A DNA stretch of 64,000 nucleotides. Origin: an uncultured Clostridia bacterium (GTDB lineage Bacteria; Bacillota; Clostridia; Oscillospirales; Acutalibacteraceae). The first letter of the stretch is position 1. The number at the start of each line of letters is the position of its first letter. The notes below the pieces were generated by a model that saw nothing but the letters and a program-made list of their open reading frames with translations, was not told the origin of the DNA and searched no databases. Below, piece by piece: positions 26,968-38,269 of the stretch. The DNA is taken from assembly GCA_946493765.1 (NCBI GenBank), contig CAMMAZ010000001.1:1-64000 (forward strand), in the 5' to 3' direction. Position numbers and translations under genes: made by a program.

Positions 26968-27669
26968 ATGTTATATGTTGATTTTCACGCGCATGTGCTG
27001 CCGGGCGCGGATCACGGAAGCGACGGTATTGAAACATCGCTTGCACAATTAAAACAGGCATCTTTGTCAAAGATTGGAACGATCGTTGCAACGCCCCATT
27101 TTTATTTACATAAGGATACAATTTCCAATTTTTTAGAACGGCGGGAAACAGCATTTCAAACGCTGCAATCTAAAATGCAGCAGATGAATTTGTCCATTCG
27201 GATTGTAAAGGCATGTGAAGTGAATTTGCAGGTTGATCTGTGTGATTTGCGCGATTTGGAATTGCTGTGCATTGAAAAAACGCATTATATGTTGCTGGAA
27301 CTACCGTTTCATTTGTCATGGACCAATTGGGTATATAACAGTATCCTGCAATTACGAAACAGGGGAATCGAACCTATTTTAGCGCATATCAATCGATATG
27401 ATCCCAAACAAATGGAACCTTTTTTTGAAATGGGTGTCCTAATGCAGATCAATGCTGAAACTGTTCGTTCATTTAAAATGCGGCACAGAATGCTACAATA
27501 TTTAAAAAATCAGAAAGTGCATTTTCTGGGCAGCGATGTGCATGGGGGTTCCGGTGAACACTATGAAATGTTTCGCAAGGCAACGCGTATTTATGGCGCG
27601 TATATGCAAACATTAACGCAAAATTCTAATGCCATTTTAAAAAATCAAAAACCGGATATATATATATAG
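26968..27669 (+). CDS. PHP-type tyrosine-protein phosphatase (CpsB/YwqE family)
   Basis: A 233-residue PHP-domain enzyme. Metal-binding residues appear in DFHAHVLPGADHGS, VATPHFYLH, the CEVNL segment, LAHINRYD and the final GSDVHGG. It dephosphorylates the tyrosine tail of the CpsD-type kinase. Only a weak GGGAAG precedes ATG 26968. It ends the locus, and a strong terminator follows after 10 bases. The usual third-histidine motif is present, so the enzyme looks active. Confidence 0.9.
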   Translation: MLYVDFHAHVLPGADHGSDGIETSLAQLKQASLSKIGTIVATPHFYLHKDTISNFLERRETAFQTLQSKMQQMNLSIRIVKACEVNLQVDLCDLRDLELLCIEKTHYMLLELPFHLSWTNWVYNSILQLRNRGIEPILAHINRYDPKQMEPFFEMGVLMQINAETVRSFKMRHRMLQYLKNQKVHFLGSDVHGGSGEHYEMFRKATRIYGAYMQTLTQNSNAILKNQKPDIYI

Positions 27670-27679
27670 ACAATATGCG

Positions 27680-27724
27680 AAAAGCATCTTTGGTGGAGGA
27701 TTTTTCCAGAGATGCTTTTTGTTA
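27680..27724 (+). terminator. terminator of the exopolysaccharide locus
   Basis: A 14-bp stem with one G-U pair (27680-27693 with 27706-27719) and a T-run mark the end of the polysaccharide genes. Confidence 0.85.
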
Positions 27725-27745
27725 TACCAACTGAAAATATAGTGC

Positions 27746-27774
27746 TTGAGAAACCATGAAAAATGGTGTAAAAT
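27746..27774 (+). promoter_or_regulatory. sigma-A promoter of the ECF transporter operon
   Basis: TTGAGA at 27746-27751, 17 bp, TAAAAT at 27769-27774. The leader is only about 25 bases, too short for a riboswitch. Confidence 0.7.
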
Positions 27775-27804
27775 AAAGAAAATGTGCAAAAAGGAGAGGC
27801 AAAC

Positions 27805-28701
27805 ATGGAAAGAGAAGATCGGCTGTTTTTCGCAAAGCTGCATCCAGGCGTTTTGCTAATTTATTTTCTATGTGTCATTGGTTTGACGATGTTTTCTTTT
27901 CATCCTCTTTTTTCACTTCTCTCTTTCTTGGGCGGACTTGTTTTTCTGGGCTTTTTGCTTTCCCACCGACAGTGGCTGCGCTATTTTTTCATCGATTTGC
28001 TGATGATATTGGTGATCGCGGTCACGAATCCGCTTTTTTCCCATTATGGCGTGACGGTTCTGTTTTATTTGTTTGACAATCCCGTAACGTTGGAATCTGT
28101 TTTTTATGGACTGAACATGGCGGTGATGCTCGTGTCCGTGATGGTCTGGTTTACCTGTTTTGGAAAGATTATTGCAGCGGATCAATTTTTGTATTTATGC
28201 GGCGGGTCGCTGCCGAAAACTGCTTTAACGCTGACAATGGCCATGAAATTTATTCCGCAGTTTCAAAAGCAGGCGGTCAGAATCGCAAATGCACAAAAAG
28301 CACTCGGCGTTTACAATGATTCCTCCAAAAAAGATAAATTGAAAAATCAACTGCGTATTTTTTCGACATTGCTGACCGATGCACTGGAAAATGCCGTGAT
28401 CACTGCACAGTCCATGCGTTCCAGAGGATTTGGAACGCAAAAACGCAGCAATTATGCCGCTTATCGTTGGCGGCATTCGGATTTTGCGTTTTTGGCAGTT
28501 TTTTTATTGGTGTTGTGCGGAATTTTATTTTCTTTGTCATTTCCTGAACTGCATTTTTCCTTTTATCCGACGATTGCAAAATTCCAAGTCACACCGGTTG
28601 CCATTGTTGCTTTTTGCTGTTTTGCTGCTGTTGTGTTTCTACCATTTATTATTGAAGTGAAAGGAAATCTCAAATGGAAATTTTTAATGTCAAGGATTTA
28701 A
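27805..28701 (+). CDS. ecfT: ECF transporter transmembrane component EcfT
   Basis: 298 residues with about five or six helices. The two cytoplasmic coupling-helix motifs of EcfT are visible: the variant RIANAQKALG near 161-170 and SMRSRGFG near 205. They dock into the ATPases. ATG 27805 follows AAGGAGAGG. The gene overlaps the ATPase gene by 28 bases, so the T, A and S parts are made together. This arrangement is that of a dedicated (group I) ECF transporter, although EcfT can also serve unlinked S components. Confidence 0.85.
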   Translation: MEREDRLFFAKLHPGVLLIYFLCVIGLTMFSFHPLFSLLSFLGGLVFLGFLLSHRQWLRYFFIDLLMILVIAVTNPLFSHYGVTVLFYLFDNPVTLESVFYGLNMAVMLVSVMVWFTCFGKIIAADQFLYLCGGSLPKTALTLTMAMKFIPQFQKQAVRIANAQKALGVYNDSSKKDKLKNQLRIFSTLLTDALENAVITAQSMRSRGFGTQKRSNYAAYRWRHSDFAFLAVFLLVLCGILFSLSFPELHFSFYPTIAKFQVTPVAIVAFCCFAAVVFLPFIIEVKGNLKWKFLMSRI

Positions 28702-30281
28702 CTTTCACATATCCAGGCTGTGCATCACCGACACTGAACAAAATTTCTTTCTCTGTTCAAACAGGGGAATTTATCGTCATTTGCGGAGAAACCGGATGTG
28801 GAAAGACAACGCTGCTGAAAATGCTTAAGCCCCAGTTGACACCCCGTGGACAGGTGTCAGGATCGGTTGTTTATTGTGGAAAAGCAATCGATGAAAATGA
28901 AAAAGTAACTGCCGGATCGATTGGGTTTGTGCAGCAAAATCCGCGTCAACAGATTGTTGCAGATAAGGTTTATAAAGAACTGGCTTTTGGTCTTGAAAAC
29001 CAAAATACCGATCCCGTGTTAATGAAACGAAAAATTGCGGAAATCGTGAATTGGTTCGGCATCGAATCTTCGTTGCACAAAAGCGTCGATACATTGTCTG
29101 GCGGAAGCTGCCAGTTGTTGAATCTCGCCGCCGTGATGGTCCTATCCCCGAAAGTGATTATTTTGGATGAACCCACAGCGGGACTTGATCCAATTGCTGC
29201 CGAAAGGCTGATGAGCACTTTACGGCGGCTTAACCGGGAACTGAACATCACCATTATTTTAACAGAGCATCATTTGGATGCTGTTTTAAACGGCGCAGAT
29301 CGGTTGATGGCAATGGAGAAGGGAGAAATTTTGTGTTTCGACCGGCCCAAGGTGGTCTTTTCTCAATTGCGAAATCACAAGCTGCATCATGTGCTGCCTG
29401 CGGCAACACAAATATTTTACGGATTAGAGCAGACCGGAGACAGCCCTATATCGGTCAAGGAAGGGCATGCTTTTATCGCAAATCGATATAAAAATGAAAA
29501 AAAATCGATATCTGTGCCACAAACAGATATCCGCAGCATGCCGGTCATTCAAATGAAAAACATTTATTTTCGCTATGAAAAGCATGGTAAGGACATTTTA
29601 AAAGGCGCGAACTTGTCGGTCAATGCGGGCGAATGTTTCGCACTGCTTGGTGCAAACGGTTCCGGAAAAAGCACCTTGTTCGGTCTGTTATCTGGTATTT
29701 TTAAGCCCTATAGCGGTAAAATCCGTTTGCACGGAAAGGTTGCCTGTTTGTCCCAGTATCCGACAGACTTGTTTGTGCATGATACGGTTTTGGAGGATTT
29801 CAAAGAAATTGCGGATCTTTTAAAAGCAGATGATAAAATCCTGGATACATTGATCGATACCTTGCAGATCCGTCATCTTTTATCCCGCCATCCTTTTGAT
29901 TTAAGCGGTGGAGAACAGCAAAAATGTGCTTTAGTCAAGGTGTTGCTGACCTCTCCGCAAATCTTATTGCTTGACGAACCGACAACCGGTATCGATGCGT
30001 TTTCCAAACTTGCATTATCCGATTGGATGCATCGATTACAGGCCGCAGGTATCACGATCGTAATGGCAACGCATGATATCGATTTTGCTGCTGAACATGC
30101 CGATCGATGCGGAATGCTTTTTGACGGTGAAATGATCGGGATCGATACCGCAAACCGTTTCTTCTCACAAAACAGGTACTACACAACCAGCGCACATATC
30201 ATGACCCAGGATCTTTTTGAAAACGCAGTGACAAACAAGGATGTTATCAAGCTTTGTCTGGAAAACGGGGTCAAATCATGA
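28674..30281 (+). CDS. fused ECF ATPase (EcfA1-EcfA2 in one chain)
   Basis: 535 residues with two complete ABC ATPase domains. The first has GETGCGKTT near 38, LSGGSCQ and VIILDEPTAGLDP. The second has GANGSGKST near 327, LSGGEQQK and ILLLDEPTTGID. The first signature (SGGSCQ) is off consensus. In most ECF systems these are two genes, so the fusion fixes a heterodimeric arrangement. It ends with an ATGA overlap with the S component. It powers vitamin import across the cytoplasmic membrane. Confidence 0.9.
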   Translation: MEIFNVKDLTFTYPGCASPTLNKISFSVQTGEFIVICGETGCGKTTLLKMLKPQLTPRGQVSGSVVYCGKAIDENEKVTAGSIGFVQQNPRQQIVADKVYKELAFGLENQNTDPVLMKRKIAEIVNWFGIESSLHKSVDTLSGGSCQLLNLAAVMVLSPKVIILDEPTAGLDPIAAERLMSTLRRLNRELNITIILTEHHLDAVLNGADRLMAMEKGEILCFDRPKVVFSQLRNHKLHHVLPAATQIFYGLEQTGDSPISVKEGHAFIANRYKNEKKSISVPQTDIRSMPVIQMKNIYFRYEKHGKDILKGANLSVNAGECFALLGANGSGKSTLFGLLSGIFKPYSGKIRLHGKVACLSQYPTDLFVHDTVLEDFKEIADLLKADDKILDTLIDTLQIRHLLSRHPFDLSGGEQQKCALVKVLLTSPQILLLDEPTTGIDAFSKLALSDWMHRLQAAGITIVMATHDIDFAAEHADRCGMLFDGEMIGIDTANRFFSQNRYYTTSAHIMTQDLFENAVTNKDVIKLCLENGVKS

Positions 30282-30955
30282 AAAAGAGCTTTTTGAAATA
30301 TCTGATTTTATTTTTCATGCTGCCGCTAGTCGTGATCGGTGGTTCCTATTTATTCCGGGACAGGCAGTTTGTCTTTTTGTTGGTTTGTGTCACACTCATT
30401 TCTTTTCTGCCGTTTTTTTTAAGCTTTGAAAAAAGAAGCCACAGGGAAGAAAAAATTGTGCTGCTGGCAGTAATGGTCGCGTTATCCGTTGTCGGACGTG
30501 TTTTGTTTTTCATGCTGCCGAGCTTTAAACCGGTCACTGCTATTGTGATATTGACCGGCATGTATTTAGGCGCCGAAAGCGGTTTTCTGTGCGGCGCGTT
30601 ATCTGCGCTTTTATCCAACTTTTTTTTCGGACAAGGCGGCTTTACCGTGTTTCAAATGTTGGGATGGGGTATGATCGGCGTTTTTGCAGGTTTGCTTTCG
30701 GTGATTTTAAAAAAGAACCGTCCGGTTTTATTGTTGTTTGCGGCGTTTTCGGGATTTTTGTATTCCATGATCGTCGACTTGTGGACGGTGATCTCCATTG
30801 ATAATTCGTTGAATCTTGCGCGATATTTGACCTTACTTGCCGCTGCTTTGCCCACCACAATCATCTATGTCATATCTAATGTGCTGTTTATGTTGGCGCT
30901 TGCCGGACCAATCGGCAGGAAACTGAACCGTGTGATCGAAAAATATGAGATTTAA
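30278..30955 (+). CDS. ECF transporter S component, possibly cobalamin-type (CbrT-like)
   Basis: 225 residues, six or seven helices. The central block GRVLFFMLPSFKP, VILTGMYLG, the SNFFFGQGGF turn and QMLGWGMIGVFAGLLS resemble the CbrT-like S components that bind cobalamin and cobinamide. The usual GPWTPWQM is here GGFTVFQM, so the ligand could differ. The ATG at 30278 is coupled to the ATPase gene; the in-frame ATG at 30254 has no site. SbcD begins 15 bases later, with no terminator between. Confidence 0.6.
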   Translation: MKKSFLKYLILFFMLPLVVIGGSYLFRDRQFVFLLVCVTLISFLPFFLSFEKRSHREEKIVLLAVMVALSVVGRVLFFMLPSFKPVTAIVILTGMYLGAESGFLCGALSALLSNFFFGQGGFTVFQMLGWGMIGVFAGLLSVILKKNRPVLLLFAAFSGFLYSMIVDLWTVISIDNSLNLARYLTLLAAALPTTIIYVISNVLFMLALAGPIGRKLNRVIEKYEI

Positions 30956-30970
30956 GGGGGAATTTTTCCT

Positions 30971-32104
30971 TTGAAACTGATGCATCTGTCGGATCTGCAT
31001 ATTGGTAAAAAGATCTATGCTTTTTCCATGCTGCCCGATCAGGAATATATTTTAAAACAAATTGTGCAGATCGCAAAGGAGCAAAAGGTCGAAGGTGTGA
31101 TCATTGCCGGGGACATCTACGATAAACCGGTGCCGCCCGCAGAAGCTGTCTCGCTGTATGACTGGTTTTTGACCGCACTGGCGCAGCTTTCAATTCCGGT
31201 TTTCGCAATCAGCGGTAACCATGATTCCGCCGAGCGAACAGCTTTTGCAGCCGGTTTGCTCAAAAGCCGCGGCATTTATATGTCGCCGGTATTTTCTGGT
31301 GATATTCAGCCGGTTCGGCTAAAAGATGCCTATGGCGAACTATTTGTTTATTTGCTGCCGTTTATCAAACCTGTGCATATTAAAAAAGAATATGAACAGA
31401 CGGATTTCGATTCCTACACCGCGGCTTTTTCCTTTTTGATGCAGCAATGGAAGATCGACTGCACGAAACGCAACATTTTGGTTGCGCATCAGTTTATCAC
31501 AGGCGCTAAAAAATGTGATTCCGAAGAGCTTTCCATCGGCGGACTGGATCAAATTGACGCAGATGTTTTCAAAGATTTTGATTATGTGGCGTTGGGGCAT
31601 CTGCACAGTCCGCAGAATATCGGCGGCAGCACCATGCGGTATTGCGGAACACCGCTTAAATATTCCTTTTCCGAATGGCGGCACCAAAAATCGGTGACGA
31701 TCGTCGAACTTCAGGATAAGGGCAACCTGACGGTAGATACCATTCCGCTTGATCCCATGCGGGATATGCGTGAGATCAAAGGTCCTTTTGCAAAGATCAC
31801 CAGTTTGGATAATATCTGCAAAACGGATGACTATATCAAGGTCATTTTAACAGATGAAAACGACATTATCGACGCAGCTGCCAAGCTAAAAGCGATTTAT
31901 CCGAATTTGATGTGTTTGGAATACCAAAACAGCAGAACCGCTGCCAACGCATCTTTCACTGCGGTTGCCGACCTGCGGCAAAAATCCAATTTTGAGTTGT
32001 TTTCCGCATTTTTTGAACAGCAGAACAACATGCCGCTGTCACAACCGCAAACGGCGTATATCAAAGAAAAAATGGAAACGGTATGGGGGGAGGACGCGCA
32101 ATGA
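30971..32104 (+). CDS. sbcD: exonuclease SbcCD, nuclease subunit SbcD
   Basis: 377 residues with the Mre11-type phosphoesterase motifs in order: LMHLSDLHIGKK, GVIIAGDIYDKP, AISGNHDSAERT, VAHQFI and YVALGHLHSPQ. It is the endo/exonuclease that with SbcC cuts DNA hairpins and protein-blocked ends. The TTG at 30971 is chosen because SbcD proteins start MKLMHLSD and GGGGG lies 10 bases upstream; the ATG at 30980 would remove the first residues of the fold. The stop overlaps sbcC by ATGA. Confidence 0.95.
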   Translation: MKLMHLSDLHIGKKIYAFSMLPDQEYILKQIVQIAKEQKVEGVIIAGDIYDKPVPPAEAVSLYDWFLTALAQLSIPVFAISGNHDSAERTAFAAGLLKSRGIYMSPVFSGDIQPVRLKDAYGELFVYLLPFIKPVHIKKEYEQTDFDSYTAAFSFLMQQWKIDCTKRNILVAHQFITGAKKCDSEELSIGGLDQIDADVFKDFDYVALGHLHSPQNIGGSTMRYCGTPLKYSFSEWRHQKSVTIVELQDKGNLTVDTIPLDPMRDMREIKGPFAKITSLDNICKTDDYIKVILTDENDIIDAAAKLKAIYPNLMCLEYQNSRTAANASFTAVADLRQKSNFELFSAFFEQQNNMPLSQPQTAYIKEKMETVWGEDAQ

Positions 32105-34872
32105 AACCGGTCGATTTGATTATCAGCGCGTTCGGCCCTTATGCCGGACGTGTGGAAATTCCGATGCATCGGTTAGGCAACAGCGGATTATATTTGATTA
32201 CGGGAGAAACCGGCGCCGGGAAAACGACAATTTTCGACGCGATTACTTTTGCACTCTATGGCGCTGCCAGCGGCAGCAGCCGGGAACCGGCCATGCTGCG
32301 CAGCAAATATGCCGACAGCAGCACCAAAACTTTTGTGCATCTTTCTTTTTTGTATCACGGCGAGCTTTATAAAATCGAACGCAATCCGGAATATGAACGG
32401 CCCAAGAAGGCAGGAGAAGGCCTCACCAAAGAAAAAGCGAACGCCGTGCTGTATTACCCGGACGGCCGAATCGAAACCGGCGCCAATGCGGTCACAAAAG
32501 CAGTTGAATCTTTGATCGGTTTGGATAAAAATCAGTTTTGTCAGATTGCAATGCTGGCACAGGGAGATTTTTTAAAGCTGCTGCTTGCCGGAACCGAAGA
32601 AAGAGGCCGCATTTTCCGAAAAATATTTAACACAGCTCCTTTTTCCAAGCTGCAGGATGCGCTGAAAGCCGATTATTTGCATCAAAGCGCAGCTTATGCG
32701 GATGACAAAAAAAGTATTGTGCAGTATGTAAACGGTATTTTATGTCCGCAGGAGAGACCTGTGTCTGTTCAGTTGGCACAGATCAAGGAAGAAACGGATG
32801 TCGTTCTGATCGACGAAATCCTCCAACTGTTGCAGCGGTTGATTGATGAAGATGCAAATCTTGAAACAGAAAATCAAAAACAGTTGCAAAATGTTGATAA
32901 GGCCATTTCAAACAATCAGCTGACCATCGGTAAAGCCGAAGAACAGGCAAAAAACGAAAAAAACGCTAAGGAAATACAAAAGCAGTTGGACGCGCTCTCT
33001 GTGAAACTGCAAAAGGAGAAACAGGCTTTTGAAGTGCAGCAGGCAGCTTTTTCAAAAACAGAAAAAATGGCCGCGCAGATCGAACTGTTAAAAGAAAAAA
33101 CCAAAGTTTATGACCAGTATGAAGCGTTATGCGCGCAAAAGGCGGAATCCGAAAAGATTTTTCTTGCCAAACAGGAAAACGGCAAACAAATCCTTTCTGC
33201 GCTGCAAATGCTTGAGCAGCAACGGGAGGAAAACGAACAAAATCTGCAAAAACTCAAAAGCATCGATTTGATGAAAGAAAAATGCGAGCATGAGATCGCT
33301 ATGCTTCGACAAAAAGGCAACGACTGTGCGCGGTATAATCAATTATTGTCAGATTTAAAAACCGCGCAGACACAGCAAAAAACCGCACAGAGCGCCTACT
33401 TATCTGCCAGTGAACGGCAGCGCGAAATCACGGATGCCTATCAGTCTGCCGAAAAACAGTTTTTGGATTCACAGGCAGGAATCTTGGCAAAATCCTTAAA
33501 AGACGGAGAAAAATGTCCGGTTTGCGGTGCAGTGCATCATCCGGAACCCGCAAAACTGGCAGGCTCTTTTGTCGATGCAAAACAGCTGGAACAATTGAAA
33601 CTGCAAAAAGAATCTGCCGATCAGACAGCAATCAAGCACAGCAGGGAAGCGGCAACTATTAACAGTCGGGTCGAAACGCTGCAAAATCATTTAAAAACAA
33701 TGCTCGATAATTTAAAACAAAATTATCCGGCGGATGAAAACCTGGAAAAAACGCTGCAGAATCCTGCCTTCATAACAGCAGCGCTAACCAATAAACAACA
33801 ATTGTTGGAAAAAATCGAGCGAAACATAAAAAAGAAAAAAGAAATTGAGTCGCAAGCCCCGCTGCTTACCAAAAAGGCGGAAGACATGCGCGCAAAACTG
33901 CAAACGCTGCAAACTGAAAATGCAGCACTAAAAGCCCAACAGAACAGTTTAGCAGCACAAATCGAATCATTGCAAAAATCGCTGGAATTTGAAAGTTTGC
34001 AGGCTCTAAAAGCGCAAATGCAGCAGTTGATCGATCAAAAGGAAAAAATACAGGCAGCGTATCAGACCGCCAAAACTGCACTGGAGACAACGCAGCAGCA
34101 GGTTATTCGTTTGGAATCAACACTTTCCACGCTGCAAAAACAAATCAATGAGAATGAATTGCCGGATTTGCAGCAGCTATATGCGCTGCAAAGTCAATTG
34201 CAGCAGGAAAAGGCGGGTTTGCAGGCGCAAAAAAACGAGTTGTATGCCAGACTGCAAACCAATCGCGGTATTTTTTCCAAAATCACTGCGCGGCATAAAC
34301 AAATGCAGGAAACAGAAGCTAGGCTCACAATGATCGGCGCACTATCCAAAACTGCAAACGGCAATCTGTCGGGAAAAGAACGCATCACCTTTGAAACCTA
34401 TGTGCAAATGACCTATTTCGACCAGATCATTCAAAAGGCGAATCTGCGTTTTTCGGCAATGTCCGGCGGACAATATGAATTGATCCGAAAGGCCGACGCG
34501 GAAAATCTGCGTTCACAAAGCGGTCTGGATCTGGATGTGATCGATCATTACAACGGGACGATACGCAGCGTCAGGACGCTCTCAGGCGGGGAATCCTTTA
34601 AAGCGTCGTTATCTTTGGCGCTCGGCATGTCGGACGTGATCCAATCCATGGCGGGCGGCGTGCAGCTGGATGCTATGTTTGTCGATGAAGGGTTCGGCTC
34701 TCTGGACGATGAGTCGCTGGAATATGCGATCCGCATTTTAAATGATTTAACGGGATCTGATCGAATTGTGGGCATTATATCACATGTGACCGAATTGAAA
34801 AACCGCATTGATAAAAAGATCATTGTCAGGAAAGATAAGATCGGGAAAAGTCAAGTGGAAATCGAAGTTTAA
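32101..34872 (+). CDS. sbcC: exonuclease SbcCD, ATPase subunit SbcC
   Basis: 923 residues. The N-terminal ATPase half has GETGAGKTT near 34. Long glutamine- and lysine-rich coiled coils run from about 190 to 780, broken at the zinc hook CPVC (Cys472 and Cys475) that dimerises the arms. The C-terminal half has LSGGESFKASL and the Walker B FVDEGFGSLDDES. The length is slightly short of the 1,000 or so of other SbcC. ATG 32101 overlaps sbcD. ligA follows after 18 bases. Confidence 0.95.
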   Translation: MKPVDLIISAFGPYAGRVEIPMHRLGNSGLYLITGETGAGKTTIFDAITFALYGAASGSSREPAMLRSKYADSSTKTFVHLSFLYHGELYKIERNPEYERPKKAGEGLTKEKANAVLYYPDGRIETGANAVTKAVESLIGLDKNQFCQIAMLAQGDFLKLLLAGTEERGRIFRKIFNTAPFSKLQDALKADYLHQSAAYADDKKSIVQYVNGILCPQERPVSVQLAQIKEETDVVLIDEILQLLQRLIDEDANLETENQKQLQNVDKAISNNQLTIGKAEEQAKNEKNAKEIQKQLDALSVKLQKEKQAFEVQQAAFSKTEKMAAQIELLKEKTKVYDQYEALCAQKAESEKIFLAKQENGKQILSALQMLEQQREENEQNLQKLKSIDLMKEKCEHEIAMLRQKGNDCARYNQLLSDLKTAQTQQKTAQSAYLSASERQREITDAYQSAEKQFLDSQAGILAKSLKDGEKCPVCGAVHHPEPAKLAGSFVDAKQLEQLKLQKESADQTAIKHSREAATINSRVETLQNHLKTMLDNLKQNYPADENLEKTLQNPAFITAALTNKQQLLEKIERNIKKKKEIESQAPLLTKKAEDMRAKLQTLQTENAALKAQQNSLAAQIESLQKSLEFESLQALKAQMQQLIDQKEKIQAAYQTAKTALETTQQQVIRLESTLSTLQKQINENELPDLQQLYALQSQLQQEKAGLQAQKNELYARLQTNRGIFSKITARHKQMQETEARLTMIGALSKTANGNLSGKERITFETYVQMTYFDQIIQKANLRFSAMSGGQYELIRKADAENLRSQSGLDLDVIDHYNGTIRSVRTLSGGESFKASLSLALGMSDVIQSMAGGVQLDAMFVDEGFGSLDDESLEYAIRILNDLTGSDRIVGIISHVTELKNRIDKKIIVRKDKIGKSQVEIEV

Positions 34873-36879
<2,007 letters not shown>

Positions 36880-36882
36880 GAT

Positions 36883-36925
36883 AAAAGCCTGCAATGGTTT
36901 TTTAAGTCATCGCAGGCTTTATCTT
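36883..36925. terminator. bidirectional terminator between ligA and the convergent exonuclease gene
   Basis: A stem with a 10-bp outer arm (36883-36892 with 36912-36921) is flanked by A-rich and T-rich tracts on both sides, so it can end transcripts from either strand. Confidence 0.8.
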
Positions 36926-37803
36926 TATTGCTTCACATTGATTTTTTTCTGTTTTGGCGTGATCCCTTTCACAGCGCGGGTAACGACAATGCTGTCAAAG
37001 GTCTTTTTAAAGCGAACAGTCAATCCGTATTTTTTATTGCAGGTTTTGCATTTAAAGATAGCATGGAACGCTTTATCGTGCATTTTGATGGAAGATATTT
37101 TGTTCATTGTCGTTTTGCAGGCAGGACAGGACACGATAAATTCCTTTTGATCGATAGCAGGGTCGTTCAAATCGGTGATATAATAGGGTTTAAACAAAAG
37201 CCGTTCATAATAATCGGTTTCTTTCACCTTAATGACATGCGCTCCAAATTGTTTTTTCTGATAGGTCAATTTTAAAATCTGTGCGCAAATCATGCTGTCG
37301 TCACAGGCACGATGCAGCGAAAACTGATCTGTGTCGATCTCAAAATAGTCCGCAGCCGAAGAAAGTGAGATCTGTTGATTGGAATCGTTGTTGATAAACT
37401 GCATGCTGTATTTTTGAAGATCACAATATTTCTGCATAAACGGAATGTCCCGCAACTGAAAAAATGTGATATAATTTTCAAGCAGCACATGCAGATCCGT
37501 GTTGCTCCAACTCAAAAAAACACAATCTTTATCGATGCGCCGGCACCAGTCTGCAAAAGTGTTGATCGCCGTTTTAAAATCTTCGGCGTTTTTAAGCTCA
37601 TCCTCAGTGATATGCGTCAGTTCCCGCACATATTTATTCAGCTTTTTGCTGATGACCGGTTTCACCGGCTGGTGAAACAACTGTGTTTTTTTGAATCTGG
37701 CATCCATCGCACAGGCGCCGATCTCAATGATTTCATTTATATATTTACCGTCTTTCGGACTTTTTACACTGTTCCATTCCAAATCAAAGACAATATAATG
37801 CAC
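36925..37803 (-). CDS. DEDD-family 3'-5' exonuclease with C-terminal zinc ribbon
   Basis: 292 residues. The exonuclease part has VFDLEWN (Asp and Glu of motif I), an internal SWSNTDLHVL, and motif III SLHRACDDSMICAQIL with the His and Asp, as in KapD/RNase T-like enzymes. The C-terminal 75 residues add a zinc-ribbon-like module, CPAC then CKTC, which is unusual for this family and may bind RNA or DNA. The GTG at 37803 is the start: GAGGTGA lies 5 bases upstream, and the ATG at 37824 falls inside the -10 element of the promoter. Confidence 0.75.
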   Translation of the reverse strand: MHYIVFDLEWNSVKSPKDGKYINEIIEIGACAMDARFKKTQLFHQPVKPVISKKLNKYVRELTHITEDELKNAEDFKTAINTFADWCRRIDKDCVFLSWSNTDLHVLLENYITFFQLRDIPFMQKYCDLQKYSMQFINNDSNQQISLSSAADYFEIDTDQFSLHRACDDSMICAQILKLTYQKKQFGAHVIKVKETDYYERLLFKPYYITDLNDPAIDQKEFIVSCPACKTTMNKISSIKMHDKAFHAIFKCKTCNKKYGLTVRFKKTFDSIVVTRAVKGITPKQKKINVKQ

Positions 37804-37822
37804 CGGAGTCACCTCTCGAACC

Positions 37823-37851
37823 ATATTACCACAAAAAAGGAAAGGTTACAA
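37823..37851 (-). promoter_or_regulatory. sigma-A promoter of the exonuclease gene
   Basis: On the minus strand TTGTAA (37851-37846), 17 bp, TAATAT (37828-37823). It excludes the ATG at 37824 as the start codon. Confidence 0.65.
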
Positions 37852-37881
37852 CTTAATTTTTGATGTTTTTGAAAAAAACAC

Positions 37882-37910
37882 TTGCAATCGGCTGGGTTTT
37901 GTGATAATAT
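37882..37910 (+). promoter_or_regulatory. sigma-A promoter of rpmE
   Basis: TTGCAA at 37882-37887, 17 bp, TAATAT at 37905-37910. A leader of about 65 bases precedes the rpmE start, with AGAAAGGATG close to it. Confidence 0.6.
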
Positions 37911-37982
37911 TGTATCGTTAAAGTAAAAATGGTTCATTATGTGGTGCCATATTTGTAATACTGTTAGAAAGGATGTTAGAAG

Positions 37983-38186
37983 ATGAAACAGGGAATTCAT
38001 CCGAATTATGATGTTGCCGTTGTGAAATGTGCATGCGGAAATGAATTTGAAACAAGATCTACAAAGAAAGAACTGAAGGTTGATATTTGTTCCAAATGCC
38101 ATCCGTTCTTTACCGGCAAACAGAAACTGGTTGACACGGGCGGACGTGTAGATCGCTTTAACAAGCGTTTCAATGCCGCAAAATAA
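37983..38186 (+). CDS. rpmE: 50S ribosomal protein L31 (zinc-binding type)
   Basis: 67 residues, the normal length. It starts MKQGIHPNY. The zinc site is complete: CACG near 16-19 and CSKC near 36-39, marking the C+ form that is replaced by a cysteine-free paralogue during zinc starvation in many bacteria. [11 protein letters not shown] is the C-terminal signature. It is a single-gene transcript with its own promoter and terminator. Confidence 0.95.
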   Translation: MKQGIHPNYDVAVVKCACGNEFETRSTKKELKVDICSKCHPFFTGKQKLVDTGGRVDRFNKRFNAAK

Positions 38187-38205
38187 AAAGGCAAAAATAA
38201 AAATG

Positions 38206-38248
38206 AACCGCAGCTGTCAACACATGATAGCTGCGGTTTTTACTTTTT
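38206..38248 (+). terminator. terminator of rpmE
   Basis: A 10-bp perfect stem (38206-38215 with 38229-38238), extended by partial pairing in the loop, and a T-rich tail follow the rpmE stop by 20 bases. Confidence 0.85.
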
Positions 38249-38269
38249 TAATCAAAGGCGGTGTTTTGC

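Noticed and set aside
27725-27804. Vitamin riboswitch before the ECF operon
   Set aside because: Only about 25 bases separate the predicted transcription start from the ribosome binding site, too short for any known vitamin riboswitch.
37804-37824. ATG start at 37824 for the exonuclease
   Set aside because: It lies in the -10 element of the predicted promoter; GTG 37803 has a proper ribosome binding site.
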